Source: Corallococcus silvisoli
GTDB lineage: Bacteria > Myxococcota > Myxococcia > Myxococcales > Myxococcaceae
Assembly (NCBI RefSeq): GCF_009909145.1
Contig: NZ_JAAAPJ010000008.1
Location: 186,001-250,000, forward strand
Direction: 5' to 3'
DNA: 64,000 nucleotides
Made by a program: the position numbers and the translations under genes. Below are positions 20,762 to 29,542 of this stretch, in pieces (position 1 is the first letter of the stretch; every line of letters begins with the position of its first letter). Below the pieces are notes generated by a model. That model ran no database searches, had not been told where the DNA came from, and saw only the letters and a list, made by a program, of their open reading frames with translations.

Positions 20762-23323
20762 CTAGCGGATCTTGAACGACGACTCGCCCTTGGTCTTCTC
20801 CGCGGTCTGCTTCTGGGCTTCCGCGAGGGCTTCCTTGTAGCGGGCGTTGGAGGGCTCGTAGGTGAGCGCCATCTTGAGGTTGCGCTCCGCGGCGGACGGG
20901 TTGCCGGAGTCCAGGTCCTTCTGGGCCTGGGCATAGAACTGACGGCCCTTGGGGTGGGTGCCGATCTGCTCTTCCTGTTCCTTCTTCGCGGCGGCCTTGG
21001 TCTCGGACTCGGAGGCGTCGGTGAAGCGCAGCTTCTGCGCGCGGTCCGGGCCGGCGATGTCCGTGAGGTACTTCTTGCGCTTGGTGTCGTCGCGCAGGAC
21101 GTAATAGGCCTCGGTGACGCGCTTGTAGAGCTCGTTCACCTGGTCCTTGAGGGCCTTGGATTCGAGCTGGAAGAAGCGGTCCGGGTGGTAGACGCGGCTC
21201 TCCTTGTAGAAGGCCTTCTTGATGTCGCCGGGCACGGCGGAGCGGTCCAGGCCGAGCAGCTCGAAGTAGTCCATCTGGTCGAGCTTCGCGCAGCGGGACT
21301 CCAGGTCATCGAGCTGCTCCGGAGTGAGGGCTGGACCCGCGGCCGAGGACGGCGGCGGTGGGGGCATGAGCGCCGCCGCGGGCGGGCGGGGCGGGGCCAC
21401 CGGCACCGGGGTCAGGGGGCGCGGGGATCCCGCGGGCGCGACCGCGGGCAGCGAGGTGGTGGGCCGGTTGCCAGGGCGCGGCGGCGCGGCCGTGGCCGGA
21501 GCGATGGGCGGGATGGCCTGTCCGACGGCGAGCATCGGGGGCGCGCCGGCGGGAGCGATGGCGGGCGGGCTGATCCGAGGCGCGATGGGGGGCGGCGTCA
21601 GCGGGCCTCCGGCGGGGACGGGACGCGCGGCGGGAGGGACCTGCGCCGGGGCGACGGCGGGCACCCGGGCGACGGCCGGTACCGCGGGGGGCAAGGGCTG
21701 GACGGCCGGGATGTTCGCGCTGGGCGGGCGGGGCGCGGGGGGCATCGCAGGCGGTGTCACTCCGGGGCCCGATGGCGGTGCGTCCGCTCTGGCTGGCGCG
21801 ATGGCCGGAGGCATCGCGGGTGTGGCGCTCGCGGTGGGCGGCACGACGGGCGCGACGCGAGGCATCGCCGCGGGGGCCACGGGAGGTGTCACCGCGCCGA
21901 CGGTGGGGATTGCGTTGGCGGTCGACCGGGCGCTGGCGGGAGCTTGCGGCGGCGTCACTGCGCCGACGGTGGGACGTACCTGGGGCGGCGTCACGGCGCC
22001 GACAGCGGGGATCGCGCCGACGGTGGGGCGCGCCTGGGCCGGCGTGCCCTGGGTCGGCGTCGTGCCGACGGTGGGCATCGCGCTGACGGTGGGCCGTGCC
22101 TGGGCCGGCGTGCCTTGGATCGGCGTTGCTCCGACGGCGGGCATCGCGCTGACGGTGGGCCGTGTCTGCGCGGTCCCAGGAGCCGTCGCGCTCGCCACGC
22201 CAACAGCGGGGACCCCGGCCACCGTGGGCCGCGATCCGGCGGTGGGACCCAGCGGTGCGATTCCTGGGGGAGTGGGACGCGGTGGCGTGCCCGTGGCCGG
22301 GGCGACCGAGGGCACGCCAGGGGATGCGGCAGGTTTCGCTGCCGGAGCCACGGTCGGGGACGTCTGAGTCGCCGCTGCGGGAATTGCTGGCACCGGACCC
22401 GAAGCGGGCCGCGCCGCCGGAGCGACCGAAGGCATCTGACCTGAAGCGGGCCTCGCTGTCGCCGGAGCCACCGGACCCGAAGCGGGCTGTGCCGCAGGAT
22501 CCACCGAAGGCACGCGGCCTGACGCAGGCTTCGCCGTCGCCGGAGCCACCGAAGGCACCTGACCTGACGCAGGCCGTGCTGTCGCAGAAGCCACCGGGCC
22601 CGAGGCGGGCTGCGCCGCCGGAGCCACCGAAGGCACCTGCCCAGGGGCGGGCTGCGCCGCCGGAGCCACCGAAGGAACCTGACCCGACGCAGGCCTCGCC
22701 GCCGGAGCCACTGATGGCACTGGGCCCGAAGCGGGCTGCTGCGCCGCCGGAGCGACCGAAGGAACCTGACCCGAAGCGGGCCGCTGCGCCGCCGGAGCGA
22801 CCGAAGGAACCTGACCCGAAGCGGGCTGCTGCGTCGCCGGAGCGACCGAAGGAACCTGACCCGCAGCGGGCCGCGCCGCCGGAGCCACTGAAGGCACCTG
22901 ACCTGAAGCAGGCCTCGCCGTCGCAGGGGCCACCGGAGGCACCTGACCCGACACGGGTCGTACAGCCGGAGTCACCGAAGGAACCTGACCCGAAGCAGGT
23001 CGAGTCGCGGGCGCCGCCGAAGGCACCTGACCCGACGCAGGCCTCGCCGCCGGAGCCACCGGCCCTGACGCGGGCTGGTCCGCCGGCACCGGAGGTGCGA
23101 TGGGGGGCGGCGTGGCGCGGGTGGCTGCTCCCGCGGGCGGAGCCACCCGAGGCGGGGCCACGGCTCCCGGCGCGCGTGGCGCGGCCGGCGGGGTCGTGGG
23201 CGCGATGGCCGGAGGCACGGACGCCGTCACCCGAGGCAGGGCGGGCGTCGCCGGACGCGCGGGGGCCGCGGGGGCCACAGGCCCTGGCGGTGCGCCAGAG
23301 GTCGGGTCGGAAGGCTCGGACAT
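20762..23323 (-). CDS. J-domain protein with giant Pro/Ala repeat region
   Basis: 853 aa. Residues about 1-660 are low-complexity Pro/Ala/Val with many near-identical 14-15-residue units (consensus ARPASGQVPSVAPA) in the first half and RPTVSAMPAVG-type units later. From about residue 684 there is a J-domain (DYFELLGL, then the HPD motif in VYHPDRF) that would stimulate an Hsp70. A short TPR-like helical tail follows (KGRQFYAQAQKDLDSGNP). No Gly/Phe or zinc domain, so it is a class III J-protein. It lies 9 nt after a dnaK-family gene, its obvious partner. The repeats may make a long flexible spacer. Confidence 0.88.
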   Translation of the reverse strand: MSEPSDPTSGAPPGPVAPAAPARPATPALPRVTASVPPAIAPTTPPAAPRAPGAVAPPRVAPPAGAATRATPPPIAPPVPADQPASGPVAPAARPASGQVPSAAPATRPASGQVPSVTPAVRPVSGQVPPVAPATARPASGQVPSVAPAARPAAGQVPSVAPATQQPASGQVPSVAPAAQRPASGQVPSVAPAAQQPASGPVPSVAPAARPASGQVPSVAPAAQPAPGQVPSVAPAAQPASGPVASATARPASGQVPSVAPATAKPASGRVPSVDPAAQPASGPVAPATARPASGQMPSVAPAARPASGPVPAIPAAATQTSPTVAPAAKPAASPGVPSVAPATGTPPRPTPPGIAPLGPTAGSRPTVAGVPAVGVASATAPGTAQTRPTVSAMPAVGATPIQGTPAQARPTVSAMPTVGTTPTQGTPAQARPTVGAIPAVGAVTPPQVRPTVGAVTPPQAPASARSTANAIPTVGAVTPPVAPAAMPRVAPVVPPTASATPAMPPAIAPARADAPPSGPGVTPPAMPPAPRPPSANIPAVQPLPPAVPAVARVPAVAPAQVPPAARPVPAGGPLTPPPIAPRISPPAIAPAGAPPMLAVGQAIPPIAPATAAPPRPGNRPTTSLPAVAPAGSPRPLTPVPVAPPRPPAAALMPPPPPSSAAGPALTPEQLDDLESRCAKLDQMDYFELLGLDRSAVPGDIKKAFYKESRVYHPDRFFQLESKALKDQVNELYKRVTEAYYVLRDDTKRKKYLTDIAGPDRAQKLRFTDASESETKAAAKKEQEEQIGTHPKGRQFYAQAQKDLDSGNPSAAERNLKMALTYEPSNARYKEALAEAQKQTAEKTKGESSFKIR
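22350..23080 (-). repeat. Coding tandem repeat, 42-45 bp units
   Basis: About 16-18 imperfect units encoding PASGQVPSVAPA-like peptides inside the J-domain protein gene. Units differ by synonymous and a few amino-acid changes, some with R/Q/K/T at the junction. This is protein-coding repeat, not CRISPR: there are no unique spacers and the frame is kept throughout. Confidence 0.9.
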
Positions 23324-23332
23324 CGGCGGCGC

Positions 23333-24940
23333 CTAGCTGGCCACGGCGGGCAGGTCGTTGCTGTTGTGGCCCGCGAGCCGCGTGTTGCGGTTCGCCTGGA
23401 TCGACTGCTGGATGTCCGCCTCCGTCATGCCCGATGACAACGTGATCGTCGTGGAGGTCTTCTGGCCCGTCTCCACGTCACACGCGGAGACATTCACCAG
23501 GCCGTCCGTGTTGATCTCGAACGTCACTTCGATCTTCACCTCGCCGCGATACCCGATGCGGAAGCCCGAGAACTCGAACTCGCCCAGCATCTCGCACTCC
23601 TCGGCGCGGTTGGACTCTCCCTGGTACACGCGGATCTTCACCTTCTCCTGCCCGTCGCGGCTGGTGGTGAAGGTCTTCGACCGGTCGATGGGCACCGGCG
23701 TGTTCTTGTCGATGATCTTCTCCGTGTACCCGCCCACCGTCCCGATCCGCAGCGTCAGCGGCGTGACGTCCACCAGGAACGTCTCCGTCTTGCTGTCCAG
23801 CAGCGCGTGCGACTGGAGCGCGGCCCCCATCGCCACGACCTGATCCGGGTTGATGCCCTCCAGAGGCTCCTTCTGGAAGTAGTGCTTCACCGAGTTGCGG
23901 ATGATGGGCAGCCGCGTGGGCCCGCCCACCAGGATGACCGCGTCGATGTCCGCCGCCGTCAGCCGGGCGCTCTGCAGCGCTTCGTCGCAGACCTTGAACG
24001 TGCGCTGCACCAGGTCCATCACCATCCGGTTGAACTGGTCCTGGTTGAGCGTGTTGCGCAGGTCCATCACGTTGCCGTTGGCGTCCTGGCAGATGCCCTG
24101 GCAGAGGATGTCCGCCGTGCCGTACTGGCCCACGTCGATCTTCGCCTTCTCCGCCGCGTCCTTGAGCATCTGCAGGCAGTACTTGTTCTGCCGCAAATCC
24201 AACCGCGTGCGGTTCAGGAAGTCGTCCGCCATCCACGTCATGATGCGGTCGTCGAAGTCGTCGCCGCCCAGGTACGTGTCGCCCGCCGTCGCCAGCACCT
24301 CGAAGACGTCCTTGCCAATCTCCAGGATGGACACGTCGAACGTGCCGCCGCCCAGGTCGTACACCACGACGCGCTGGTTGACGTCCCGGCCAAAGCCATA
24401 CGCCAGCGCCGCGGCCGTGGGCTCGTTGAGGATGCGAAGCACCTCCAGCCCCGCGATGCGGCCCGCGTCCTTCGTCGCCTGACGCTGGTTGTCGTTGAAG
24501 TACGCCGGGACGGTGATGACCGCCTTGGTCACCTCGCGGCCCAGGTACGTCTCCGCCACGGCCTTCATCTCCTTGAGCACCAGCGCGGAGATCTCCGGGA
24601 GCGAATAGCTGCGCTCCCGCACCCCGATGCGCACCGAGTTGTTCTCGCCCTCGACGATGCGGTACGGCATCACCGCCTGCGCCTTCTTCACCTCGTCGGA
24701 GAAGTAGTACCGGCCAATGAGCCGCTTGGCCGAGTACACCGTCATCTCGGGGCTGGTGATGATGTTCTTCTTCGCCGCGTTGCCCACCAGCACGGACCCT
24801 TCCTCCAGGAAGGACACGCACGAGGCATGCGTCGTCTCGCCCCACTCGTTGGGGATGACCGTGGGCTGACCCTCGTGCACGACGGACACGCACGAATACG
24901 ACGTGCCCAGGTCGATGCCGATTGCGATGTCGTCCGCCAT
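23333..24940 (-). CDS. DnaK-family (Hsp70) chaperone with shortened C-terminus
   Basis: Hsp70 ATPase plus substrate domain, 535 aa against about 640 for DnaK. The N-terminus has the phosphate loop IGIDLGTSYSCVSV, then VITVPAYFNDNQRQATKDAG, ILNEPTAAALAYG and DLGGGTFDVSIL; the beta-sandwich substrate domain follows the linker LVDVTPLTLRI. The helical lid is largely missing and there is no EEVD-like tail. Start ATG 24940 has GGAG upstream. First gene of a dnaK/J-protein/cvpA operon without grpE, so it is a specialised Hsp70. Myxobacteria have DnaK homologues that affect social motility and matrix (SglK, StkA); whether this is one cannot be told here. Confidence 0.92.
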   Translation of the reverse strand: MADDIAIGIDLGTSYSCVSVVHEGQPTVIPNEWGETTHASCVSFLEEGSVLVGNAAKKNIITSPEMTVYSAKRLIGRYYFSDEVKKAQAVMPYRIVEGENNSVRIGVRERSYSLPEISALVLKEMKAVAETYLGREVTKAVITVPAYFNDNQRQATKDAGRIAGLEVLRILNEPTAAALAYGFGRDVNQRVVVYDLGGGTFDVSILEIGKDVFEVLATAGDTYLGGDDFDDRIMTWMADDFLNRTRLDLRQNKYCLQMLKDAAEKAKIDVGQYGTADILCQGICQDANGNVMDLRNTLNQDQFNRMVMDLVQRTFKVCDEALQSARLTAADIDAVILVGGPTRLPIIRNSVKHYFQKEPLEGINPDQVVAMGAALQSHALLDSKTETFLVDVTPLTLRIGTVGGYTEKIIDKNTPVPIDRSKTFTTSRDGQEKVKIRVYQGESNRAEECEMLGEFEFSGFRIGYRGEVKIEVTFEINTDGLVNVSACDVETGQKTSTTITLSSGMTEADIQQSIQANRNTRLAGHNSNDLPAVAS

Positions 24941-25152
24941 TCCGTCTCCGGTGAAGTCCTGCACCCCGGTCCCTCGGGGGGAGGTGCCGAGAAGCGGACG
25001 GAGGTTAGGCCCCACGATGTGAGGTGTCAATTCACGGAGTGGTCAAATGCCAGCCATTTCAAGGGCTTAGCGCCAGAGCAGGGGAGCAGGTGGGCCGCGC
25101 TGAAGCGGGGCCCCACGGGACTTATCCCTTGAAGGGAAGGGGGGTAACAGCC

Positions 25153-25986
25153 TTGTCCGCCATCCTCGCCGCCTTGTCGTCGGACCCCAATCTCCTGCGG
25201 TGCGAACTGCACCGTCTCACGTCCCAGGTCGTCCTGCGCCCGGACGCGCGGGTCAACGCCCTGGGCGTGGGCTCCTACGCCCAGGAGGAGGTCCTTTTGC
25301 GCCGCCTGGCACCTGGGACGGACGTGACCCTGGACGACCTGGGGCCTCCCCACGAGTCGGAGGCGGTGCTCTTCCACGCGGGCCTGCTGCCGCCCGGCAT
25401 GTCGCCCGAGGAAAACACCCAGCCCTTCCGGGCCCGCCACTGGCTGTTCGCCCATCAAGACCCGCTGCCGGACTTCGAGCCCCTGCGCGGTCCACTGCTC
25501 TCCCACGTGCCGGAGCATCTTCAGCGGCAGGTGCGGGGGCCCACGGGCAGCGAGGTGCTCTTCGCCCTCTTCCTCACCCGCCTGCGGGAGCTGGGGCGCA
25601 CGGATGATCCGCGCCTGGAGCCGGAGGTCGCGGGGCGCGTCCTTCGGGGCACGGTGCGGGAGGTGGAGGCCGCGCTCGTCCAGGCGGGCCGGGTGCGCAC
25701 GCCGCCGCTCAACCTGGTGGCCACCAACGGCACGGTGCTCCTGGCCACCCGCTGCGGCGAGTCGCCGCTCTACTACACGCGCCTGGAGGGCAGCGCGGAG
25801 TGCGCGCGCTGCGGCTTGGACGCGGGCACCCCGGAGACGCATCCGGAGGTGGGCGCGCACCGCCGGCGCCGCACGGTGGTGGTGTCCAGCCACGTCACCC
25901 GCACGCAGGGCTGGGTGGAGCTCGGGCCCGGCACGACGCTGGTGGTGGGCTCGGACCTCCAGGTCCAGCACCTGCCGCCATCCTGA
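25153..25986 (+). CDS. Class II glutamine-amidotransferase-like protein
   Basis: 277 aa resembling the GATase II / Ntn-hydrolase group (YafJ, EgtC type): ENTQPFRARHWLFAHQDPLPDF and the later GSEVLFALFLTRL and LVATNGTVLLATRC segments fit. These enzymes normally begin Met-Cys with the Cys as nucleophile. Here the best start is TTG 25153 behind a strong AAGGGGGG site, giving Met-Ser-Ala-Ile, so a Ser would occupy the N-terminus after Met removal. Either activity uses Ser, or the protein is a non-catalytic relative. A CxxC (ECARCG) is near the C-terminus. Divergent from dnaK and convergent with the CPBP protease gene. Confidence 0.7.
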   Translation: MSAILAALSSDPNLLRCELHRLTSQVVLRPDARVNALGVGSYAQEEVLLRRLAPGTDVTLDDLGPPHESEAVLFHAGLLPPGMSPEENTQPFRARHWLFAHQDPLPDFEPLRGPLLSHVPEHLQRQVRGPTGSEVLFALFLTRLRELGRTDDPRLEPEVAGRVLRGTVREVEAALVQAGRVRTPPLNLVATNGTVLLATRCGESPLYYTRLEGSAECARCGLDAGTPETHPEVGAHRRRRTVVVSSHVTRTQGWVELGPGTTLVVGSDLQVQHLPPS

Positions 25987-25999
25987 CGCGCGAGGGCCG

Positions 26000-26725
26000 T
26001 CACGGGCCGCCGAAGAAGGACACCTCCAGGACGCGCATGTAGAGGTTGCACGCGGCGTGGAAGAGGGCGCAGCCGACGATGGTGCCGGTGCGCTCGCGCA
26101 TCCAGCCGAAGAGCAGGGCGGGGAAGAACACCGCCAGCCGCCAGGTCTGGAAGATGGCCAGGTGGCCCAGCGCGAAGAGCAGCGCCGTCACCCAGAAGGC
26201 CCGCCCCAGCCGGGCGCCCAGCACCACGCGCCCCTGGGGCCACGCGTCGCGCAGGCGGGCCTGCAGGTAGCCCCGGTAGAAGAACTCCTCTGGCAGGGCC
26301 ACGACGAAGAGCTGGTCGATGACCCACTCGCCGAAGCGCGGGGGCAGGCGCGGCTGGAAGTGGCCCTCGCCGATGATGGGCGACAGGTGGTGCGCGAGCG
26401 CGGGGGGCAGGTGCGGCACCACCTGCACGAAGCCGGCGAAGCCCGCGAAGAACAGCGGCCCCACGATGGCGGACATCACCAGGAACAGCCGCACGTCCTG
26501 CTTCCACGCGCGCAGGGTGAGGCCGTAGTCGCGGTAGTCCTCGTCGCGCCAGCGCATGGGGATGAGCGGCAGGTAGAGGAAGCCCACCGTGGCGACCAGC
26601 TTGGGCACGCTGGTGCTCCCGGCGGCGACGAACGCCACGATGATGCCCAGGAAGCCCAGGGCCCAGAGGCCCACCGCCTCCTGCACCGCGCTCAGCCGGA
26701 ACGGAGGTCCCGCGGGACGGCTCAT
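26000..26725 (-). CDS. CPBP-family intramembrane glutamic protease
   Basis: Rce1/CAAX-type membrane protease, 241 aa with about six helices. All three motifs are present: EE in LPEEFFYRGYLQ, FALGH in helix FALGHLAIF and HAACNLYM in the last helix. Myxobacterial members of this superfamily include the myxosortases that process MYXO-CTERM surface proteins; this gene is a candidate for such a role, but no MYXO-CTERM substrate is visible nearby (inference). ATG 26725 overlaps the stop of the upstream trypsin-like gene by 4 nt, so the two are translationally coupled. Confidence 0.88.
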   Translation of the reverse strand: MSRPAGPPFRLSAVQEAVGLWALGFLGIIVAFVAAGSTSVPKLVATVGFLYLPLIPMRWRDEDYRDYGLTLRAWKQDVRLFLVMSAIVGPLFFAGFAGFVQVVPHLPPALAHHLSPIIGEGHFQPRLPPRFGEWVIDQLFVVALPEEFFYRGYLQARLRDAWPQGRVVLGARLGRAFWVTALLFALGHLAIFQTWRLAVFFPALLFGWMRERTGTIVGCALFHAACNLYMRVLEVSFFGGP

Positions 26726-27330
26726 GGCGTGTCCGCCGAGGCCAGCTCCGCCTTCACCGCGGAGAGGGGCAGCGCGCGCGCGCCCCGGCCCCGGCGCTGG
26801 ACGACGACGGCCACCAGCCGCCCGTCCCCGTCGTACAGCGGGCTGCCCGGCGCGAGCGTCAGGTCCACGTCGAAGAACGGCGCGGGGCCAGTCCTGGCCA
26901 CGGCGGCCTTGGGCGTGTCCCGCTGGCCCTTCTTTCGACCCGGCAGGACGCCCACCACCCAGCGGCCCGCGAGCCCCTCCGGCACCAGCCGCACCGGCGC
27001 GGCGGGCCACGTGCCCTGAGGGCCCGCGACCACCGCCACCTGGAGCACCGCGCTGGAGAGCACCACGCGCGCCGTGAGGGCGTTTCCGTCGTGCTCCACC
27101 TGGGCGGACTGGGGGCCCACGTGCGTCACCGAGGTGAGCACCTGGCCGTCCGCGCCCACGATGATGCCGGGGCCCGCTTGCTGGGGGCCTCGCACGCGCA
27201 CGGAGGAGCGGGTGTGCAGCTCCAGCACGCGCTGGAGGTCGGCGCGCGACGGACGGGCCTCCGCGCCGGCCCGCGTGGGCATGACGAGGAAGACGAGGAG
27301 GGCGGGGACGAGGAGGAGCGGGCGGAACAT
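26722..27330 (-). CDS. Exported trypsin-like protein with degenerate active site
   Basis: 202 aa with a clear signal peptide (about residues 1-23, ending TRAGAEA). The body follows the HtrA/trypsin beta-barrel pattern: a His remains in VLTSVTHVG, but the catalytic Asp position reads LQVAVV and the usual GNSGGPL is reduced to PGSPLYDG, so two triad positions are changed or unclear. It is probably a non-catalytic binding module that acts with the CPBP protease encoded immediately downstream (4-nt overlap). Start ATG 27330 fits the signal peptide. Alternatively it keeps weak activity through the remaining Ser. Confidence 0.7.
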   Translation of the reverse strand: MFRPLLLVPALLVFLVMPTRAGAEARPSRADLQRVLELHTRSSVRVRGPQQAGPGIIVGADGQVLTSVTHVGPQSAQVEHDGNALTARVVLSSAVLQVAVVAGPQGTWPAAPVRLVPEGLAGRWVVGVLPGRKKGQRDTPKAAVARTGPAPFFDVDLTLAPGSPLYDGDGRLVAVVVQRRGRGARALPLSAVKAELASADTP

Positions 27331-27349
27331 CTTCGCGCCCGCGAGCCTA

Positions 27350-29110
27350 TCAGCGCTCCCGCAGGGCGGCGAGGAAGCTCTCCGCGGACCGGGTGTTCAG
27401 GATGTCCTTCTTCCGGGCCCAGCCCCGGCGCGCGGTGGCCACCGCGAAGGCCAGATTCTTCAGGTCCTCCTGCCGGTGCGCGTCACAGCTGACCACCAGC
27501 TTCACCCCGCGCCGCACGGCCTGCCGCACGTACTCGGCCTTGATGTCCAGCCGCGCGGGCTTGCCGTTGATCTCCACCGCCACGCCCCGCTCCCGGGCGC
27601 GCTCCAGCACCTCTTCCATGCGCAGGGGGTACGGCTCCCGGCTCTGGATGAGGCGCCCGGTGGGGTGCCCCAGGATGTGCAGGTGCGGGTTGTCCAGCGC
27701 GGCCAGCACCCGGCGCGTCATCTGGTCCTCGTCCATGGAGTGCCGCACGTGGATGGAGGCGATGACCACCTCCAGCTGCTCCAGCACGCTGTCCGCGTAG
27801 TCCAGCGCGCCCGACTCCAGGATGTCCACCTCGATGCCCTTGAGCAGCCGCAGGCCGGGCACCGCCGCGTTCACGCGGTCGATCTCCTCCCACTGCCGCT
27901 TCAGGTCGTCCACCTTCAGGCCGCCCGCGTGGATGGCCGCCTCGCTGTGCTCGGTGATGGTGAGGTACTGCAGGCCCAGGGCCTGCGCCGCGCGCGCCAT
28001 CCGCTCCAGCGTGTCGCGGCCGTCGGACCAGGTGCTGTGCGCGTGCACCGCGCCCCGCACGTCCTCCAGCGTCACCAGGTCCTCCGGCAGCGTCCCCGCG
28101 CGCGCGGCCTCCACCTCGCCGGAGTCCTCGCGCAGCTCCGGCGGCACCTCCTGCATGCCCAGCAGCCGGTACAGCGTCGCCTCGTCGGGGACGGGCACCT
28201 TGGTGCCGTCGTCGCGGTGCACGCCCCATTCGGAGATCTTCAGGCCCCGCTCATGACCCAGGTTGCGCAGCCGGATGTGGTGCGCCTTGGAGCCGGTGAA
28301 GTGGTGCAGCGCGGTGGCGAAGTCCTCGTCCGGCAGCACGCGCAGGTCCACCTGGAGGTCGCCCTGCACCATGCGCACGGAGCACTTGCTGTCGCCCTTG
28401 CCCAGCACCGTCGCCACGCCCGGCGCCTGCGCGAGCGTGTCCAGCACCGGCCCCGCGTCCTCCGCGGAGGCGATGAGGTCCACGTCGGACACCGTCTCCG
28501 CGCGGCGGCGCACGCTGCCACCCAGGCTCGCGCGCACCACGCCCGGGGCCTGGCGGATCCGCTCCAGCAGGGCCTCCGCGATGGGCAGCGCGTCCCCCAG
28601 GAGCTTGCGCTCGCCGCGCGCGCGCCGGAACACCGCGATGCCGTCCAGGAGCTTCGCCTCGCTCTTCGCTCCGAAGCCCTTGAGCTCGCGCACGCGGCCG
28701 TCGCGGCACGCGCGCTCCAGGTCCTCCACGCTGCCCACCTGCAGCTCGCTCCACAGGGCGGCCACCTTCTTCGGCCCCACGTCCGGCAGCTTCATCAGCT
28801 CCAGGAGGCCGGCGGGGAAGCGGGCCTTCAGCTCCTCGAAGGCGCTCATCCGGCCGGTCGTCACCAGCTCGGTGAGCTTCTCGGCGAGCCCCGGGCCGAT
28901 GCCCTGCAGCTCCTGCAGGCGTCCCTCGGCGACGACGGCGCCCAGGTCCTGCGGCAGGTTGGCGATGCGGTCGGCGGCGATGTCGTAGGCGCGGACGCGG
29001 AAGCCACTCTGGCCCTGGAGCTGGAGCAGCAGGGACATGTCCCGGAGGACCTGGGCGACGGCTGCCTTGTCGGTGAGCACGGCGGGGGAGGGTGTCACGT
29101 CGGAAGTCAC
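27350..29110 (-). CDS. polX: DNA polymerase/3'-5' exonuclease PolX
   Basis: Family X repair polymerase of 586 aa. N-terminal helix-hairpin-helix units (GIGPGLAEKL, DVGPKKVAALW, GFGAKSEAKLL), then the nucleotidyltransferase core with GGSVRRRAETVSDVDLI and KCSVRMVQGDLQVDLRV, and a C-terminal PHP domain (HAHSTWSDGRD, TITEHSEA, HPTGRLI, SCDAHRQ) that gives exonuclease and AP-endonuclease activity in bacterial PolX. The start is uncertain: GTG 29110 keeps all conserved sequence, and no strong ribosome site is seen. Divergent from the Rieske gene. Confidence 0.94.
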   Translation of the reverse strand: MTSDVTPSPAVLTDKAAVAQVLRDMSLLLQLQGQSGFRVRAYDIAADRIANLPQDLGAVVAEGRLQELQGIGPGLAEKLTELVTTGRMSAFEELKARFPAGLLELMKLPDVGPKKVAALWSELQVGSVEDLERACRDGRVRELKGFGAKSEAKLLDGIAVFRRARGERKLLGDALPIAEALLERIRQAPGVVRASLGGSVRRRAETVSDVDLIASAEDAGPVLDTLAQAPGVATVLGKGDSKCSVRMVQGDLQVDLRVLPDEDFATALHHFTGSKAHHIRLRNLGHERGLKISEWGVHRDDGTKVPVPDEATLYRLLGMQEVPPELREDSGEVEAARAGTLPEDLVTLEDVRGAVHAHSTWSDGRDTLERMARAAQALGLQYLTITEHSEAAIHAGGLKVDDLKRQWEEIDRVNAAVPGLRLLKGIEVDILESGALDYADSVLEQLEVVIASIHVRHSMDEDQMTRRVLAALDNPHLHILGHPTGRLIQSREPYPLRMEEVLERARERGVAVEINGKPARLDIKAEYVRQAVRRGVKLVVSCDAHRQEDLKNLAFAVATARRGWARKKDILNTRSAESFLAALRER

Positions 29111-29187
29111 GGTCGGGAGATTAATGCCGGGGAAACAGGGGTGCAGGCCAGGACGCGTTGTGGGAAAAGGAACGCAAGAGGAAGGCA

Positions 29188-29502
29188 ATGACGAAGATCA
29201 AGCTGGGGCCCGCGGACTTCGCCGAGAGGGAGATGCGCGGCTACGAGGTCGGCAAGCGCAACGTCTGCATCGCGAAGATCCACGGCCGGTACAAGGGCCT
29301 CGACGACTGGTGCAACCACGCCGGGTGCCTGCTGTCGGGTGGGCGCATCGAGGACAACACGGTCGTCTGCCCCTGCCACGAAGTCGGCTTCGACATGGAC
29401 ACCGGCCAGAACGTCACGTCCCCCGGCGTGTGCGACGACCAACCGACGGTGCAACTGGCGGTCGAGGACGGCACGCTCGTCGTCGACCTGCCCGACGCCT
29501 GA
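29188..29502 (+). CDS. Rieske [2Fe-2S] ferredoxin
   Basis: 104-aa soluble Rieske protein. The two ligand boxes are WCNHAGCLLSGG and VVCPCHEVGFDMDTG, i.e. C-x-H and C-x2-H, as in the electron-transfer ferredoxins of ring-hydroxylating dioxygenases or nitrite-reductase small subunits. There is no membrane helix, so it is not part of a bc1 complex. ATG 29188 has GAGGAAGG upstream. No oxygenase or reductase partner lies nearby; the next gene (MoaB-like) is 40 nt downstream and could be co-transcribed. Confidence 0.92.
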   Translation: MTKIKLGPADFAEREMRGYEVGKRNVCIAKIHGRYKGLDDWCNHAGCLLSGGRIEDNTVVCPCHEVGFDMDTGQNVTSPGVCDDQPTVQLAVEDGTLVVDLPDA

Positions 29503-29542
29503 CCCTCTCGCGCCGCTACTTCCGCCTTCAGGAGCGTCCACC

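Noticed and set aside
20954..22444. Plus-strand frame rich in Gly/Arg opposite the J-protein gene
   Set aside because: Mirror image of the Pro/Ala repeat; no ribosome site and no conserved domain, while the minus strand has a J-domain in frame.
22350..23080. Possible CRISPR-like array
   Set aside because: Units are contiguous, coding, imperfect, without unique spacers, and no cas genes are present.
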